DNA from: Pogonophryne albipinna
Lineage: Eukaryota > Chordata > Actinopteri > Perciformes > Artedidraconidae
NCBI GenBank assembly: GCA_028583405.1
Contig: CM053251.1
Span: forward strand, 2,856,271 to 2,920,270
Direction of reading: 5' to 3'
DNA: 64,000 bases
The notes beneath the pieces are model-generated. The model was given only the letters and a program-made list of their open reading frames with translations. It had not been told where the DNA came from and did no database searches. Positions 45,709 through 57,707 of this stretch are shown in pieces (the stretch's first letter is position 1; each line of letters opens with the position of its first letter). The position numbers and the translations under genes were made by a program.

Positions 45709-47699
45709 GTAAGTTTGCTTTTATAACAACATTGTTTTTTGACTCTCATTACCCTTTTTTCACATTCTTATATGACAACCTGATGATATTGTGTTTCAAG
45801 CCAAATCTGATGTTAATTATATTTTACTTCATCAAACATCGAGTCAAATCTATTTTGTAACATTGTCACACTAAAATATGAAGAAGAAAATCTATGTAAC
45901 AACACCGCTGTTTTGTACATTGATATTATCAACATAAACAAACTTCCTGTTTTTTTAAGAGGAAGTTGACTAACTTAAGAACTGACAGAAATAACTGACC
46001 AAGTATTGGTAGTATTGTAGTTCTTTATTTGATTTCTGAATCCAAAACGGCTTAATTAGAATATAAAGTTGAGTGATAAGTTATAAGCAAGGTCTTTTTT
46101 TACTCATTTCTCCAACATCTTAGGTTATCTGTACAAATGATATACTGATACATACAAGTCAAGTTCTGCTTTGTCCTGAGACCATTTTCAGCCTCGGTGA
46201 AAGAGGAAGTGAACTGATGACACTTCAATGTTCTCTATTACCTTTTATGGTGTCAACAGTGCTGAGAAAGAGACAAGCCTTTTTGAACACGACACCATGT
46301 CAGTGTACAACTTTAAAACCAGGGCTCTAAATAAGGGTGCTTATTTTTAAAAAGACTGTATGCATATGTGGTAATACAATGAGGAATTACTTTTTGTGAG
46401 ATATCACCCAACCTTTATGAGGATACATTATTCACATTTCAACAAGATGACAGTAATTTCTGTATGTAGTCCAATGATTGCATGTTGATCGAGGACCGTA
46501 AGATATTTTAACATCAACTGTTCTTTGGTGGAAGTAGTGAGTAACTTAATAATTGGTTAACAAACATAAAAGAAAAAGTTGTGTTGTTAAATTGTCAATA
46601 TGCAAACAATGCTAAAAGGTTTCAAATCATAACAAACTGTTGCAGCAAATTCCCTGGTTTGATTAAGCTAGTTTGTGTTTTTGCATGAATAATTATGGAA
46701 AGCCCCACTGTACATTACCTTGTATACGTTCCGGCAGGGAACATTTTATTGTTCCCTTTTACATTTAATGTGTCAACAAAGATGACTGATTTCTGCAGTC
46801 TGTTGTTGGGAAATTGGCAGGTTAGACAATTAATACTTGAGGGCCTTCCTCGTTCTATAGCAAATCTGGCATAGCAAGGGCGTACCTTTAAAACTCATGA
46901 TTTTGGTGATTTTTCATCTTTAGTGGTGTCAATCCATCAGAAAATATAATTGGATTAATCACTAAAATAAAATGTTGTTAATTATGATCAATTACAAGTA
47001 TAAAAATACTAGTAGTTACTATTTACGACGCTGGAGCATGGACAAACCCGCTGTCACAGAGAGCCGCTGTTTTTATAATGTGTGATACACCGGACATACT
47101 GTATGCTTGAATGGTAGTATTTCTACTGCGAGCACTATCTGTACCTGCAAACACATTTTCATGTTTGATCAAATGCCTAAAATGACCTAGCCTATGCTTA
47201 TATTATTCTGATAAGCAACTCATTGTTTTGTAATTATACAACTGAGGACTGTCCTCTCATGTGCAAAGGATCAAGTAATGTGAAGTTATAGGGTGAGTCT
47301 TTTTAAACATGAACGATATCAGTGTCTAACCTTACCAGTTTTGTAACTATGAGCACCATCTGGTGTTTTGTAACCCTGATCCTTAATTATGTTATTTTAA
47401 CGTTTTCTTATTGCAACTGCCATATTTGATAAGTTGGGAGTGGGAAGGCAGTACCACTCAAACTGATTGTTCCTACTTGCAACATAGATGTCCAAGGTAG
47501 GTCAGTGCAATTTATAGAAATAACATGATAAACAATCAACAACATCAAATAAATCTAACCTCCTTTCTAGGTAAACATGCGGTATTCATTTCATTTAGAA
47601 ATGAACAGATGCATCGGCCTGACATTGGCATCAGACTGCGTTGTTTTTCCAACCCAATTTAGCTCTAACCACGGCCACTTTCGCATTAACGTAGCTCTG
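45709..47699. other. Presumed first intron, repeat-poor part
   Basis: AT-rich sequence with no recognised exon or transposon end. Confidence 0.4.
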
Positions 47700-49055
47700 T
47701 GTGACTGCGGGATGGAAGTATAAAGATAACTGTTTTGTTTGTTGGTCTATTCATGAACTGACTCGTGCTCCGTGCTAAAGTCTTACCATCTTTAATCAAG
47801 AGCTCTTGTTCAGGTCTTTAACTTACATATGGATTTAAACATAGATCACAACTATGTGGCGACACCTTGTGGTAGGAGTGTGTATCTATCTAATCAACAC
47901 ATCCCTCTTTCTTTGAGGCAATATAAACAAATAGTGCAACATCAATTTTAACCAAACATTTTGATTTCTCTGCCATAACAAATAAACATCTGGTCTAAAT
48001 TTACTCAGAATGCTAACTAGCACAAACTTGGAAATTGTCTAAACATTTACACCATTTTAACATCCATTAAACCAGTCTCTCAATTACAGATTCAGTCTAT
48101 CTGGTTTTCTGATATCCCTTGTAGATCTTCTGACCACATGTTCACTTGGAGTGTTAGTATCACAGTCTGTCTGTGGTGAAGGTGTGGACTCAGACTCAAT
48201 GATGGATTCACTGAGCTGTTGACCAGCCTCTTTTGTTTTCATAAGACTGCAACGATTGCATCTGAAGATTTGTCCTTCCTCTGTCCTCACAGTGAAGGAT
48301 CGTGGTGCTACTTCCTGAAGAACAGTGGCTTTTGTTCTCCATCCATCAGGACCCTCAATTCTGACTGTGTCATTACTTTATAGTAATGGAAGCTGCTTAG
48401 CTGTTTTGTCATAGCATGTTTTCTGCTTCATCTTTTGTTGTTGTAGTTGGTGTTGCAGCTTTGGGTGTCTCTTTTGCTTTGAATAGCTTGGCAGTGTGGT
48501 GCGTAACTTACGATTCATCAGAAGTTCAGCAGGTGACAGTCCACACTCCAGAGGTGAGGCTCTGTAGCTGAGTAAAGCGAAGTATGGGTCTGAGCCACTC
48601 TCATCAGCTTTCTTTAGAAGTTGCTTGAGAATGTGAACTCCCTTTTCAGCTTTCCCATTTGACTGTGGATAATGAGGACTTGAGGTCACATGCTTGAAGT
48701 CGTACTGTTCTGCAAATTCTTGCCACTCTCTGCTGTTGAAACACGGTCTGTTGTCACTCCCTACTGTGTTAGGTATGCCATGTCTGGCAAAAATAGATTT
48801 TGAATGTGTTATGACACATGTTGATGATGAGTTTGACAGTAGTGCCATTTCAGGAAAGTTTGAGTAATAGTCAATGACCACTTGAAAAACCTTTGAGATG
48901 AAACAAATCCATTCCAACTTTATCCTATGGTGCTGTTGGCACATCAGTCACTATCATGGGCTCTTTAGTCTGTTTGTTTCTGTGTGTCTGGCATTGTCAC
49001 ACGTACCAATCAGTCTCTCGATGACTTTATTTATTCCAGGCCAGAAAACACTGTT
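47700..49055 (-). mobile_element. Ty3/Gypsy 3' portion with its LTR
   Basis: In minus orientation: integrase zinc-binding end, integrase core, pol C-terminus, a purine tract (aaagagggA) at about 47902-47913, then a TGTGTTG...AGTCACA LTR at 47901-47700. The gag, protease and RT parts and the 5' LTR are absent. Confidence 0.75.
48084..48990 (-). pseudogene. Gypsy integrase core and tail
   Basis: The minus frame 48944-48378 holds the integrase core, the DNA-joining domain. VVIDYYSNFPEMALL carries the first Asp, GSDNRPCFNSREWQEFAEQY the second, and HYPQSNGKAEKGVHILKQ the Glu region; YRASPLECGLSPAELLMNR follows. A stop at 48378 separates it from the C-terminal part (DTVRIEGPDGWRTKA, then RRSTRDIRKPDRLNL ending at 48084). 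Upstream, ERLIGTCDNARH (about 48990-49025) is a degraded HHCC region with a broken frame. Catalytic residues look present but the protein is interrupted and its partners are missing. Confidence 0.8.
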
Positions 49056-50060
49056 TTGATTTTTTGATTATCCGACCGCAACCCTAACGTCTAACCCTAT
49101 CGTCTATTCCTTGACCTCTGAATGAAACGTCACGGGGTTAAGGGATAGTGGATAGGAGAATTCAAAAGGATTTAGGAGAAGAGACTGCGGTACTTTAGAG
49201 AATCCGAATGCACTTTCACTATCCGACGTGTTTATGATGCGCCAGCGGACGTCATGAATGTGCGTCTGCTGCTTATTTTTTTTTATTTATTCATTTATTT
49301 AACAGGGACAGTGCACATCAATGAACATTTCTGTAAACGTGCCAGAGTTAGCCAAGAGGCTATTTTTCATCTGTAGTCCCTGCTGTGGGGAAACTATGGA
49401 AACTACAGTTTTCTATACAGCGGACTACAACATGGATGTTTAATAAGAACGAGGGACTACTGTAAACTCATCTAGAGACTCTGCACCGTGCTCTGATGCT
49501 GTTGTTGTATGCTTTATGAACGTGGACAACAGAGAAACATATTCTTCATGACCAAAGTTGGAATTTAAATAAAAAAGGAAAGTGAAACTTATACTCGTCA
49601 CCCTCTCCCTCCGGTCCACATTAATACAAATGATCCCAATACGTATGATTGTATGAAAAGATCTTAAAATCAATACAAATGTATTTATTATAAACGTTAG
49701 TCCTTAACATCTATCACTGTGTATATCACCATTCAAACATCTTTTAAAAGTTGAACAAACCCCACAGCTCAGTGAAATGTTGACTTTATTTGATAATTTC
49801 AGTCAAATCTAACGTTCATATTTCTCTTTTTGATTATAATACTGATGAACGTTCAGAACAAAGCACTTTGGCAACTTACCACATACGTGTTAAAATGCTT
49901 AATAAGCACCGTAACTTTCATGATATAATTTCTCCGTCATAATCGGTTGTTTCCGTGAACGGTCGACTGTTGTGTGACGGCAAATGCTGCGGCTGCAAGG
50001 CATTGTAGGCCAGCATTTTCTCCTCTCCTTTCGGTGAGGGAGGTCCAGTGGTTCCTAAGC
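49056..50060. other. Spacer with LINE tail and unknown repeat
   Basis: 49290-49390 ('aacagggacagtgcacatcaatgaac') resembles a fish LINE 3' end in minus orientation. 49056-49250 looks like an unidentified DNA repeat. No gene was recognised. Confidence 0.35.
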
Positions 50061-50061
50061 T

Positions 50062-50110
50062 AAAGGAGGTTATAAAGGAAGCTTGAAACCTCCTTTCCTA
50101 TCATCTAGAG
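50062..50110. repeat. Inverted repeat arm with internal hairpin, left
   Basis: AAAGGAGGTTATAAAGGAAG... CCTCCTTTCCTATCATCTAG; its reverse complement recurs at 51182-51230. The arm itself folds (AAAGGAGGTT with AACCTCCTTT). Confidence 0.8.
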
Positions 50111-50235
50111 TATTCGAACGGCACTTATCATGGCTGCCACTGAGGGACTTCCGGGTCATTTCACTCGGTTAGGACGGTTCCTAAGCTAAATGGACTATTC
50201 AACTTCAGCATAAGAGCTGTTGGAATTCTCTCGAT

Positions 50236-51179
50236 CAGGGATGGGCAACTTGGATGGTGGTGGGGGCCACATAATGTATGTACTGGCCACCAGGGGGCCG
50301 CAGATTCACTTGGAACACACACACATTCCATGTATTGTATGTCATTATTAACAAATTAAGTCTGACATCTTCATTGACATTTTACAATCTTTCAGGGAAC
50401 ATCCTCTAATAAGCTCACTAAACAAATATCAGTTCACAGAAATGCTATTTAATTTTTACAAGTGGCATGTTTGTATTCAACAGGTTATTTAACAGTGGAA
50501 TAAAACTATTTTAAACTATTGGAAAGCACAGAAAATGTGTGTGCATTAAGATTAACCATTAAGATGACATAAACATGAAGTCATGAACAATAACCCAGAC
50601 CATAGCTGTCTAACTTGAACCTAGCTAAGACACTTGTAGCCTGTCTCTGCTAACGCACAATAAGGGCAATGTCAACACAGACACCTGTCAGCCCGCACTC
50701 TGCTGTTCCTCAGTGCCACTCCCCCTCCCTCCCGCTGAAATTATGAATGAAAAGCGTATAGTAATCATAGATAACACGGCAGGGTCCGTGACAGTTTGTT
50801 TTCATCTGATTTCAAATAAACAAACTCTTGGTTTTTAGAATATTAAACTTGTTTCGCCAAATTCAGATGATAAATGCAACTTTTAAGCTTGTAAAGGCAG
50901 AATTACAAGAGGCAACTTAACGTCACAGCAGGCATAACAACAGCCGGTGTTTCTTGTGAGGGTTTCCCCGGGAAACAAACACAATACACACAAACGCGTC
51001 ACAGATTATTTTGCGGTATTTGGCTGCAGAACGAAATCATGTACGCAACGTAACTAGGAGTCTAGTGGACGGTATCAGTACTACAAGTACAACAAAAATA
51101 AATAAATACATATATACATATTTTTTTAATTAATTACGTTGTTTATAAATTAATCCGGGCCGCCATTTGCCAATCCCTG
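50236..51179. mobile_element. hAT non-autonomous element
   Basis: Termini CAGGGATGGGCAACTTGG and GCCATTTGCCAATCCCTG are flanked by CTCTCGAT (50228-50235) and CTCTAGAT (51180-51187), 7 of 8 identical. 944 bp, no transposase. Inserted inside the sequence bounded by the inverted repeat arms. Confidence 0.85.
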
Positions 51180-51181
51180 CT

Positions 51182-51230
51182 CTAGATGATAGGAAAGGAG
51201 GTTCAATACTTCCTTTATAACCTCCAGTGG
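51182..51230. repeat. Inverted repeat arm, right
   Basis: Reverse complement partner of 50062-50110; it immediately follows the right flank of the hAT. Confidence 0.8.
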
Positions 51231-51666
51231 CGTCGTTAGACCTAGCCCCGGATGTTTTTTGCAAAGTCCCGGATCTCAAAAATGTTAATCATAAAATATG
51301 AATGTTAATAACAAAACTATGTTCATAACAATTGAAAAAACAGTCTCGGATCTATTAATCTGTCATTCCGATCATGCATTAAAGCCCTTGAAAATAATAA
51401 TATCGTTGATCAAATCGTTGTGTCATTCAGCAGATCTAACGTTACTTTTACTGTCTATGGTCACTCCACGCACTGGGCACGCTCACCTGAGTGGGCACAA
51501 GAGAGAGAAATCGCGTAACTTTGGCATGGTGGTAGCTTGCTAGCTATGATGGATATAAGAAACTTAAAAACAAATATAAGGGATCATGAAGACAACGAGG
51601 CGCAGGCCAGGCAAGATGAGGTGGAGGAGTTATCTCCTGTTGCCACTGCCTCATCTTCAAGCTCAG
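51225..51666 (+). mobile_element. hAT-like left end with transposase first exon
   Basis: Begins CAGTGGCGTCGTTAGACC, a hAT-type terminus. At 51546 a frame starts MMDIRNLKTNIRDHEDNEAQ, becomes Ser-rich and ends at a CAG|GTTGGT donor (51667). 'MDIR' starts and Ser-rich leaders are seen in first exons of some zinc-finger hAT transposases. No later exon or right end was found, so the copy is partial. Confidence 0.4.
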
Positions 51667-52003
51667 GTTGGTGAAGATGAGGGCTCTTTATCTAGCTAAT
51701 GTTAATGTTGGCTAGTCCAGCTAGCCAATTGGGCTGACTTTATGATATATGTCTGCATATCCTTATAAAATAACTCGTAAATATTTTTAATCCACTATTT
51801 TTACATTATATTCCAGTACTTCAGATTGTTATCTCTCGTATAACACCAATAATGACCAGGAACTGTCAGAAACACGGTGGATCCAACCAAAACAAAACAC
51901 GTCGCCTTCCTAAACCTAACATTGAGTCTATGCTTGTCTTTTGAAATGTAGTCTACTATATACATAAACTCCACTTGACTTGAAGCATATGCATCCTCGA
52001 GGT

Positions 52004-52629
52004 CAGTGTTTTTCAAAGTGGGGGCCCCGACCCCCCGGGGGGGCGCCAGGGGGCACCAGGGGGGTCACGCAAAGTTTGAGGGAAACAGGATTTTTTTTTT
52101 TTAAATCACACGACCGCCCTTCAAGCCAATCAGAATCGAGCTGCCGCTACTGAGAGTGAAACTGAGTATCTGCTCAGCTTTTGGAGCAAGTGAGAGCTAG
52201 TGAATATTTGGCTCTACAGCTGGATGAGAGCAAGGATGTAGCAAATGTCGCAGAATTGCTTGCATACATCAGATTTATTTCAGAAGATAACTTTGTTGAG
52301 GAACTATTATTTTGCAAAGCACTGGAAGGTAGGACCACATGAAGAGACATTTTCCAAGTTTTAGATGAGTACATCATCTCAAATGGACTTGACTGGTCTC
52401 GTTGTGTGGGTGTGTGTTCAGATGGGGCAGTGGGGCTATGACAGGCAAAAACAGTGGAGTGACAGCTTTGATCAGGCAGAAGGCCCCAAATGTAGTGGCA
52501 CCACACTGCATGCTCCATCGCGAGGCATTTGTACACATCATTTAAAAAAAAAAAATTGCAACAGGGGGGTCCCCGCCAGAGGACAATGCTATATGAGGTC
52601 CTTGGCATGGCAAAGTTTGGGAAACCCTG
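52004..52629 (+). mobile_element. hAT element with transposase scrap
   Basis: Termini CAGTGTTTTTCAAAGTGGG and CAAAGTTTGGGAAACCCTG are flanked by CTCGAGGT (51996-52003) and CTCTAGGT (52630-52637), 7 of 8 identical. At 52190-52560 a stop-ridden frame reads EYLALQLDESKDVANVAELL, IRFISEDNFVEELLFCKALE and SNGLDWSRCVGVCSDGAV, matching the first part of the ZBED5/SCAND3-like hAT catalytic domain, with two conserved Asp. Only about 120 residues remain. Confidence 0.8.
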
Positions 52630-52637
52630 CTCTAGGT

Positions 52638-54070
52638 GCTTGAAAGATTTAACATATTTCGACTCGCTACCATAGCTCACTTTATATAGCAAGCAGCCAT
52701 GTCAAGCTAGCAACAGGTCATTTCATGCTTCCATTGAATCAATATTGAATCAATCAAATATATAAAATCGACTCATTATTTGAGAGTTACACATTAGTGT
52801 GCCATAAAGTAACCATGTTATGTTCCTTGTTCATTGTGTATTATTGACATCTAGTGGACATTTGAAGACACTACACAGATTAGTTTGTGTGTATGTGTGT
52901 GTGCAAAATAGGAAATTAATATTATTAATAACAACAATATTAACAACACATTTATTTATAGCGTATAACATTAAAACAATTAAATATAGCTCAATAACTT
53001 CATATACTGTAGGAGGAAAATCAAGAGTGACATGGAAGGCGTGTGGTAGTGATGATTCAATTAGACACATGGCCTTGACGATGGCAAAGTGATTGACACA
53101 TTTGCCAAACTGAAATCAAGACGCCACACCCTCATGCTTCCTCCCCAGAAAAAATTGAATGTTATTGCACTCAACACTCCCCAAAACTCCAGCCCCCCCA
53201 AGTTCAAGTCTCAAATTCCCTGGGATTGTTGCACTGCTCAAATGTAACCCTTTGGCAACCAGCCTTTCTTTTCAAACTTTGTATTGAATGAAGATGTTCA
53301 TTTTACATTGGTGGTAGTAATAGTTTAGGGTAGGTTGATAACCTTGAAATAAAGCAAAGAAAGATAACCTCAATTTCTCTTAAAATACACATAAATATTA
53401 AGGAACATATCTTTACCACATTCAGAGTTAGTAATTAACCTGATAATTAACATTTCAATGAAAAGCAGATTTGTTGTTTGTTATATAAAACTAAGATGTT
53501 ATATGATTATATTTGGAGGAGGAATTGACAAAAGAGCGGACAGAAAAAGTAAGGTGCATGTGAAACACAGAAAGAAGATTGAGTTAAGAGTGGGATACGC
53601 TACAAACATTTCACACTATTTAAATCAAACTCAATGGCAGAACAGCCCCCTTTCCTGAAAACCTTTTACTTTACTTCTCTGCATGAAATGCAAGCATTTA
53701 ATTATAAGGCCAAGCTTTTGATATTTACACCTCATTCTCGGAAAATGTCACAGTTTATTATTTGTTCCAATGATTTACCTTTGTTTGTGCATTTGGTTGA
53801 CACAAACCTATAAACACAATATCTTTAGTGTTAGCTATATTTTGTGGAAAAAGTATAATAAAGTGAAACTATAAGATTGTATTTTCATCAGTTCGATGTT
53901 TGTTCATTTCAAGGAATTGTACTCCTTTAATCAATGCGAAAACCAACTGTGGAACACATTAATTATTCATTAATGAGATCCAATCTCTGGCTAGTACAAG
54001 TAATGAGGCCAATGTAATGTTAATAGAATAATGAATGTCAGTTAAGGTTTACATTTAAAATGTGTATTGG
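52638..54070. other. Presumed intron just upstream of the integrin exon
   Basis: No recognisable exon, RNA gene or transposon terminus. Confidence 0.4.
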
Positions 54071-54080
54071 TTTACAGGAA

Positions 54081-54536
54081 ATGGAGAATTATTTGCTGTT
54101 TCTTCTGCTCATGCTGATGGGTAAAAATGGTAAGTTTTGAAAACTTTAACATTACCTAATTTAATTGAAAATCTTTAAAGCTCAACTAAAACATATTTGT
54201 TATATTAATGAGTGAAATTATTGCAATGCCAAATTAGACATGTGTGAGAGCAAGCCCTGCAGTTCATCAGAGCATTGTATCCACTGTCATTGCATAGTAA
54301 GAGAGGCTATAAATGTAATTGTCCAAAAACAAAACACACAATCTTGATAAATAATAATAATAATAATGTTTAGAATTAAGAATTCATGGTTCAATATCTT
54401 GAGTTGATGTTGCACAGAGTTTGTGCTTTTCTCTGCAGGATTGTGTCAACAGGAGAAAGGTTGCTCAAAGTCGATGGTCAACTCATGTGGTGACTGTATG
54501 AGATCTGCGCCAGAGTGTGTGTGGTGCAAACAGCTG
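54081..54536 (+). CDS. itgb2: Integrin beta-2-like, first two coding exons
   Basis: Exon 54078-54129 follows a ggtttacag acceptor. Its ATG at 54081 starts a hydrophobic signal peptide (MENYLLFLLLMLMGKNG) and it ends at a GTAAGT donor, phase 1. Exon 54439-54536 follows ctctgcag, completes the glycine codon and encodes LCQQEKGCSKSMVNSCGDCM then RSAPECVWCKQL, the N-terminus of the PSI domain, ending at GTGAGA. Cysteine spacing (C...SC..C....P.C.WC..L) is that of integrin beta subunits and closest by eye to beta-2, the leukocyte subunit that pairs with alpha L/M/X for adhesion. Human ITGB2 likewise has its start codon in exon 2. The remaining exons are not seen in the window and may lie in the gap at 55501 or beyond. 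Paralogue choice (beta-2 rather than beta-7 or beta-1) is inference. Confidence 0.7.
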
Positions 54537-55185
54537 GTGAGAAACACAATTTATGTAACCTATAAACTTTCTACTCAGGAGGTATGTCTAGATTTTCCTG
54601 ATTTAGGTGGGGCACTGACTGATGGTCGACAGGGGTTACACACAGGGGTTAATCTGGGCAAGGCCTGAGCACATAGGCCTACGTACTCACCTGATCAGCC
54701 TCACACATCTTCAACAATGGATATGTTTACGAAAATGTTTTGTAAAATGCCTGCTCTTCTCATTAAAACCATTGGTGCATATCGAATCAAGCGCGTTCCA
54801 AACTAATAACTAGACACCAGCCGGCTACCAAAGAGGTTTTGACTTCACTTTTGGAGAGCCGTCATCCCAACCGGCTTTAGTTGGTCAGCTCTTCAATAGT
54901 GAGCTATAACTAGCTACATTTATTCATTAATTTGCACTAATTGGTACATTAGCTGGGTTGCAGCATGAGAAAAGCTGTGCTCTGTTTATTTATTGTGATC
55001 TCAATATTTATCAGAGAATTATTGGTTATCGTTTTGGTGCACATGTGGTTTCGATTTTCTCAAGCAAGATTGCAAGGAGCTGGTATTTGAAAGTAGCATT
55101 TTAAGGTCATGGAAAGGTTTGGATATCTGAAACGGTTTGTGTAACATGTTATATTGTAATAGGTACAAATATTTACAGTTAATTG
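54537..55185. other. Intron sequence of the integrin gene
   Basis: No further PSI-domain exon or repeat was recognised. Confidence 0.4.
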
Positions 55186-55500
55186 TGTCAGGGTGAATGA
55201 AGCAGGCAGGACCCAAATGCAGATTTAACAGATAATACCTTTATTTCAAGGCTAAACTAGAACAAACACTACCCCGTGAACACAGTCATAGACAAAAAAG
55301 GAACTAACAAAGACAGACAGAAAAAACAGAACTTAAATACACACAGGACTAATCAAAGAAACAAGAGACAGGTGAGGAGGGAGGAGAAAACACAGGGGCA
55401 CAAGGTGAACACAATCGGGTAGTCATACAGGAGGGAACACAGACAGAAAGCAACAGGCAAGACAGGGGGTGAACACTTTTCAAAATAACAGGAAACCAAA
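55186..55500 (-). mobile_element. LTR-like repeat cut by the gap
   Basis: Begins TGTCAGGGTGAATGAAGCAG; in minus orientation it has a 'cttgaaataaaggtat' signal near 55240. This layout and the A-rich 'gacagacagaaaaaac' text are typical of Gypsy-type LTR ends in fish. The gap removes the rest. Confidence 0.4.
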
Positions 55501-56500
55501 NNNNNNNNNNNNNNNNNNNNNNNNNNNNNNNNNNNNNNNNNNNNNNNNNNNNNNNNNNNNNNNNNNNNNNNNNNNNNNNNNNNNNNNNNNNNNNNNNNNN
55601 NNNNNNNNNNNNNNNNNNNNNNNNNNNNNNNNNNNNNNNNNNNNNNNNNNNNNNNNNNNNNNNNNNNNNNNNNNNNNNNNNNNNNNNNNNNNNNNNNNNN
55701 NNNNNNNNNNNNNNNNNNNNNNNNNNNNNNNNNNNNNNNNNNNNNNNNNNNNNNNNNNNNNNNNNNNNNNNNNNNNNNNNNNNNNNNNNNNNNNNNNNNN
55801 NNNNNNNNNNNNNNNNNNNNNNNNNNNNNNNNNNNNNNNNNNNNNNNNNNNNNNNNNNNNNNNNNNNNNNNNNNNNNNNNNNNNNNNNNNNNNNNNNNNN
55901 NNNNNNNNNNNNNNNNNNNNNNNNNNNNNNNNNNNNNNNNNNNNNNNNNNNNNNNNNNNNNNNNNNNNNNNNNNNNNNNNNNNNNNNNNNNNNNNNNNNN
56001 NNNNNNNNNNNNNNNNNNNNNNNNNNNNNNNNNNNNNNNNNNNNNNNNNNNNNNNNNNNNNNNNNNNNNNNNNNNNNNNNNNNNNNNNNNNNNNNNNNNN
56101 NNNNNNNNNNNNNNNNNNNNNNNNNNNNNNNNNNNNNNNNNNNNNNNNNNNNNNNNNNNNNNNNNNNNNNNNNNNNNNNNNNNNNNNNNNNNNNNNNNNN
56201 NNNNNNNNNNNNNNNNNNNNNNNNNNNNNNNNNNNNNNNNNNNNNNNNNNNNNNNNNNNNNNNNNNNNNNNNNNNNNNNNNNNNNNNNNNNNNNNNNNNN
56301 NNNNNNNNNNNNNNNNNNNNNNNNNNNNNNNNNNNNNNNNNNNNNNNNNNNNNNNNNNNNNNNNNNNNNNNNNNNNNNNNNNNNNNNNNNNNNNNNNNNN
56401 NNNNNNNNNNNNNNNNNNNNNNNNNNNNNNNNNNNNNNNNNNNNNNNNNNNNNNNNNNNNNNNNNNNNNNNNNNNNNNNNNNNNNNNNNNNNNNNNNNNN
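55501..56500. other. Assembly gap, 1000 N
   Basis: Exactly 1000 N. It precedes a highly repetitive 37-bp array and may mark a region collapsed by repeats; content unknown. Confidence 1.
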
Positions 56501-56660
56501 CACAAATAAATAGCTCACTATATGGTCAATAACAACTATGACAAATCTCCTGTCAGACAAGTCCTTTTGGCTCAGCTGCAAGTCCTGTTTTCTTATATTT
56601 TCACACTTTAAACTCTTCATTAAAGGTCACCTACTATGCAAAGTCCACTGCTCTTGTATT

Positions 56661-57707
56661 TTCTACATCAACATGTGTCCCCTCTTCTTCATGTCTCTTC
56701 TACATCAACATGTGTCCCCTCTTCTCCATGTCTCTTCTACATCAACATGTGTCCCCTCTTCTTCATGTCTCTTCTACATCAACATGTGTCCCCTCTTCTT
56801 CATGTCTCTTCTACATCAACATGTGTCCCCTCTTCTTCATGTCTCTTCTACATCAACATGTGTCCCCTCTTCTTCATGTCTCTTCTACATCAACATGTGT
56901 CCACTCTTCTTCATGTCTCTTCTACATCAACATGTGTCCCCTCTTCTTCATGTCTCTTCTACATCAACATGTGTCCCCTCTTCTCCATGTCTCTTCTACA
57001 TCAACATGTGTCCCCTCTTCTTCATGTCTCTTCTACATCAACATGTGTCCCCTCTTCTTCATGTCTCTTCTACATCAACATGTGTCCCCTCTTCTTCATG
57101 TCTCTTCTACATCAACATGTGTCCCCTCTTCTCCATGTCTCTTCTACATCAACATGTGTCCCCTCTTCTTCATGTCTCCTCTAGATCAACATGTGTCCCC
57201 TCTTCTTCATGTCTCTTCTACATCAACATGTGTCCCCTCTTCTTCATGTCTCTTCTACATCAACATGTGTCCCCTCTTCCTCATGTCTCTTCTACATCAA
57301 CATGTGTCCCCTCTTCTTCATGTCTCTTCTACATCAACATGTGTCCCCTCTTCTTCATGTCTCTTCTACATCAACATGTGTCCCCTCTTCTCCATGTCTC
57401 TTCTACATCAACATGTGTCCCCTCTTCTTCATGTCTCTTCTACATCAACATGTGTCCCCTCTTCTTCATGTCTCTTCTACATCAGCATGTGTCCCCTCTT
57501 CTTCATGTCTCTTCTACATCAACATGTGTCCCCTCTTCTCCATGTCTCTTCTACATCAACATGTGTCCCCTCTTCTCCATGTCTCTTCTACATCAACATG
57601 TGTCCCCTCTTCTCCATGTCTCTTCTACATCAACATGTGTCCCCTCTTCTTCATGTCTCTTCTACATCAACATGTGTCCCCTCTTCTTCATGTCTCTTCT
57701 ACATCAA
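56661..57707. repeat. 37-bp minisatellite, first block (28 units)
   Basis: Unit TTCTACATCAACATGTGTCC + CCTCTTCTTCATGTCTC. Unit starts fall exactly every 37 bp from 56661 to 57697 (28 full units plus a partial one), with mostly T/C or single-base variants. It is interrupted by the L2 at 57708. Confidence 0.97.

Noticed and set aside
55349..56620. Long open frames on both strands across the second N run
   Set aside because: Same artefact of 1000 N; no evidence of coding.
56661..57707. CRISPR-like array (regular 37-bp period)
   Set aside because: There are no spacers; the whole unit repeats head to tail, in a vertebrate genome with no cas genes. It is a minisatellite.
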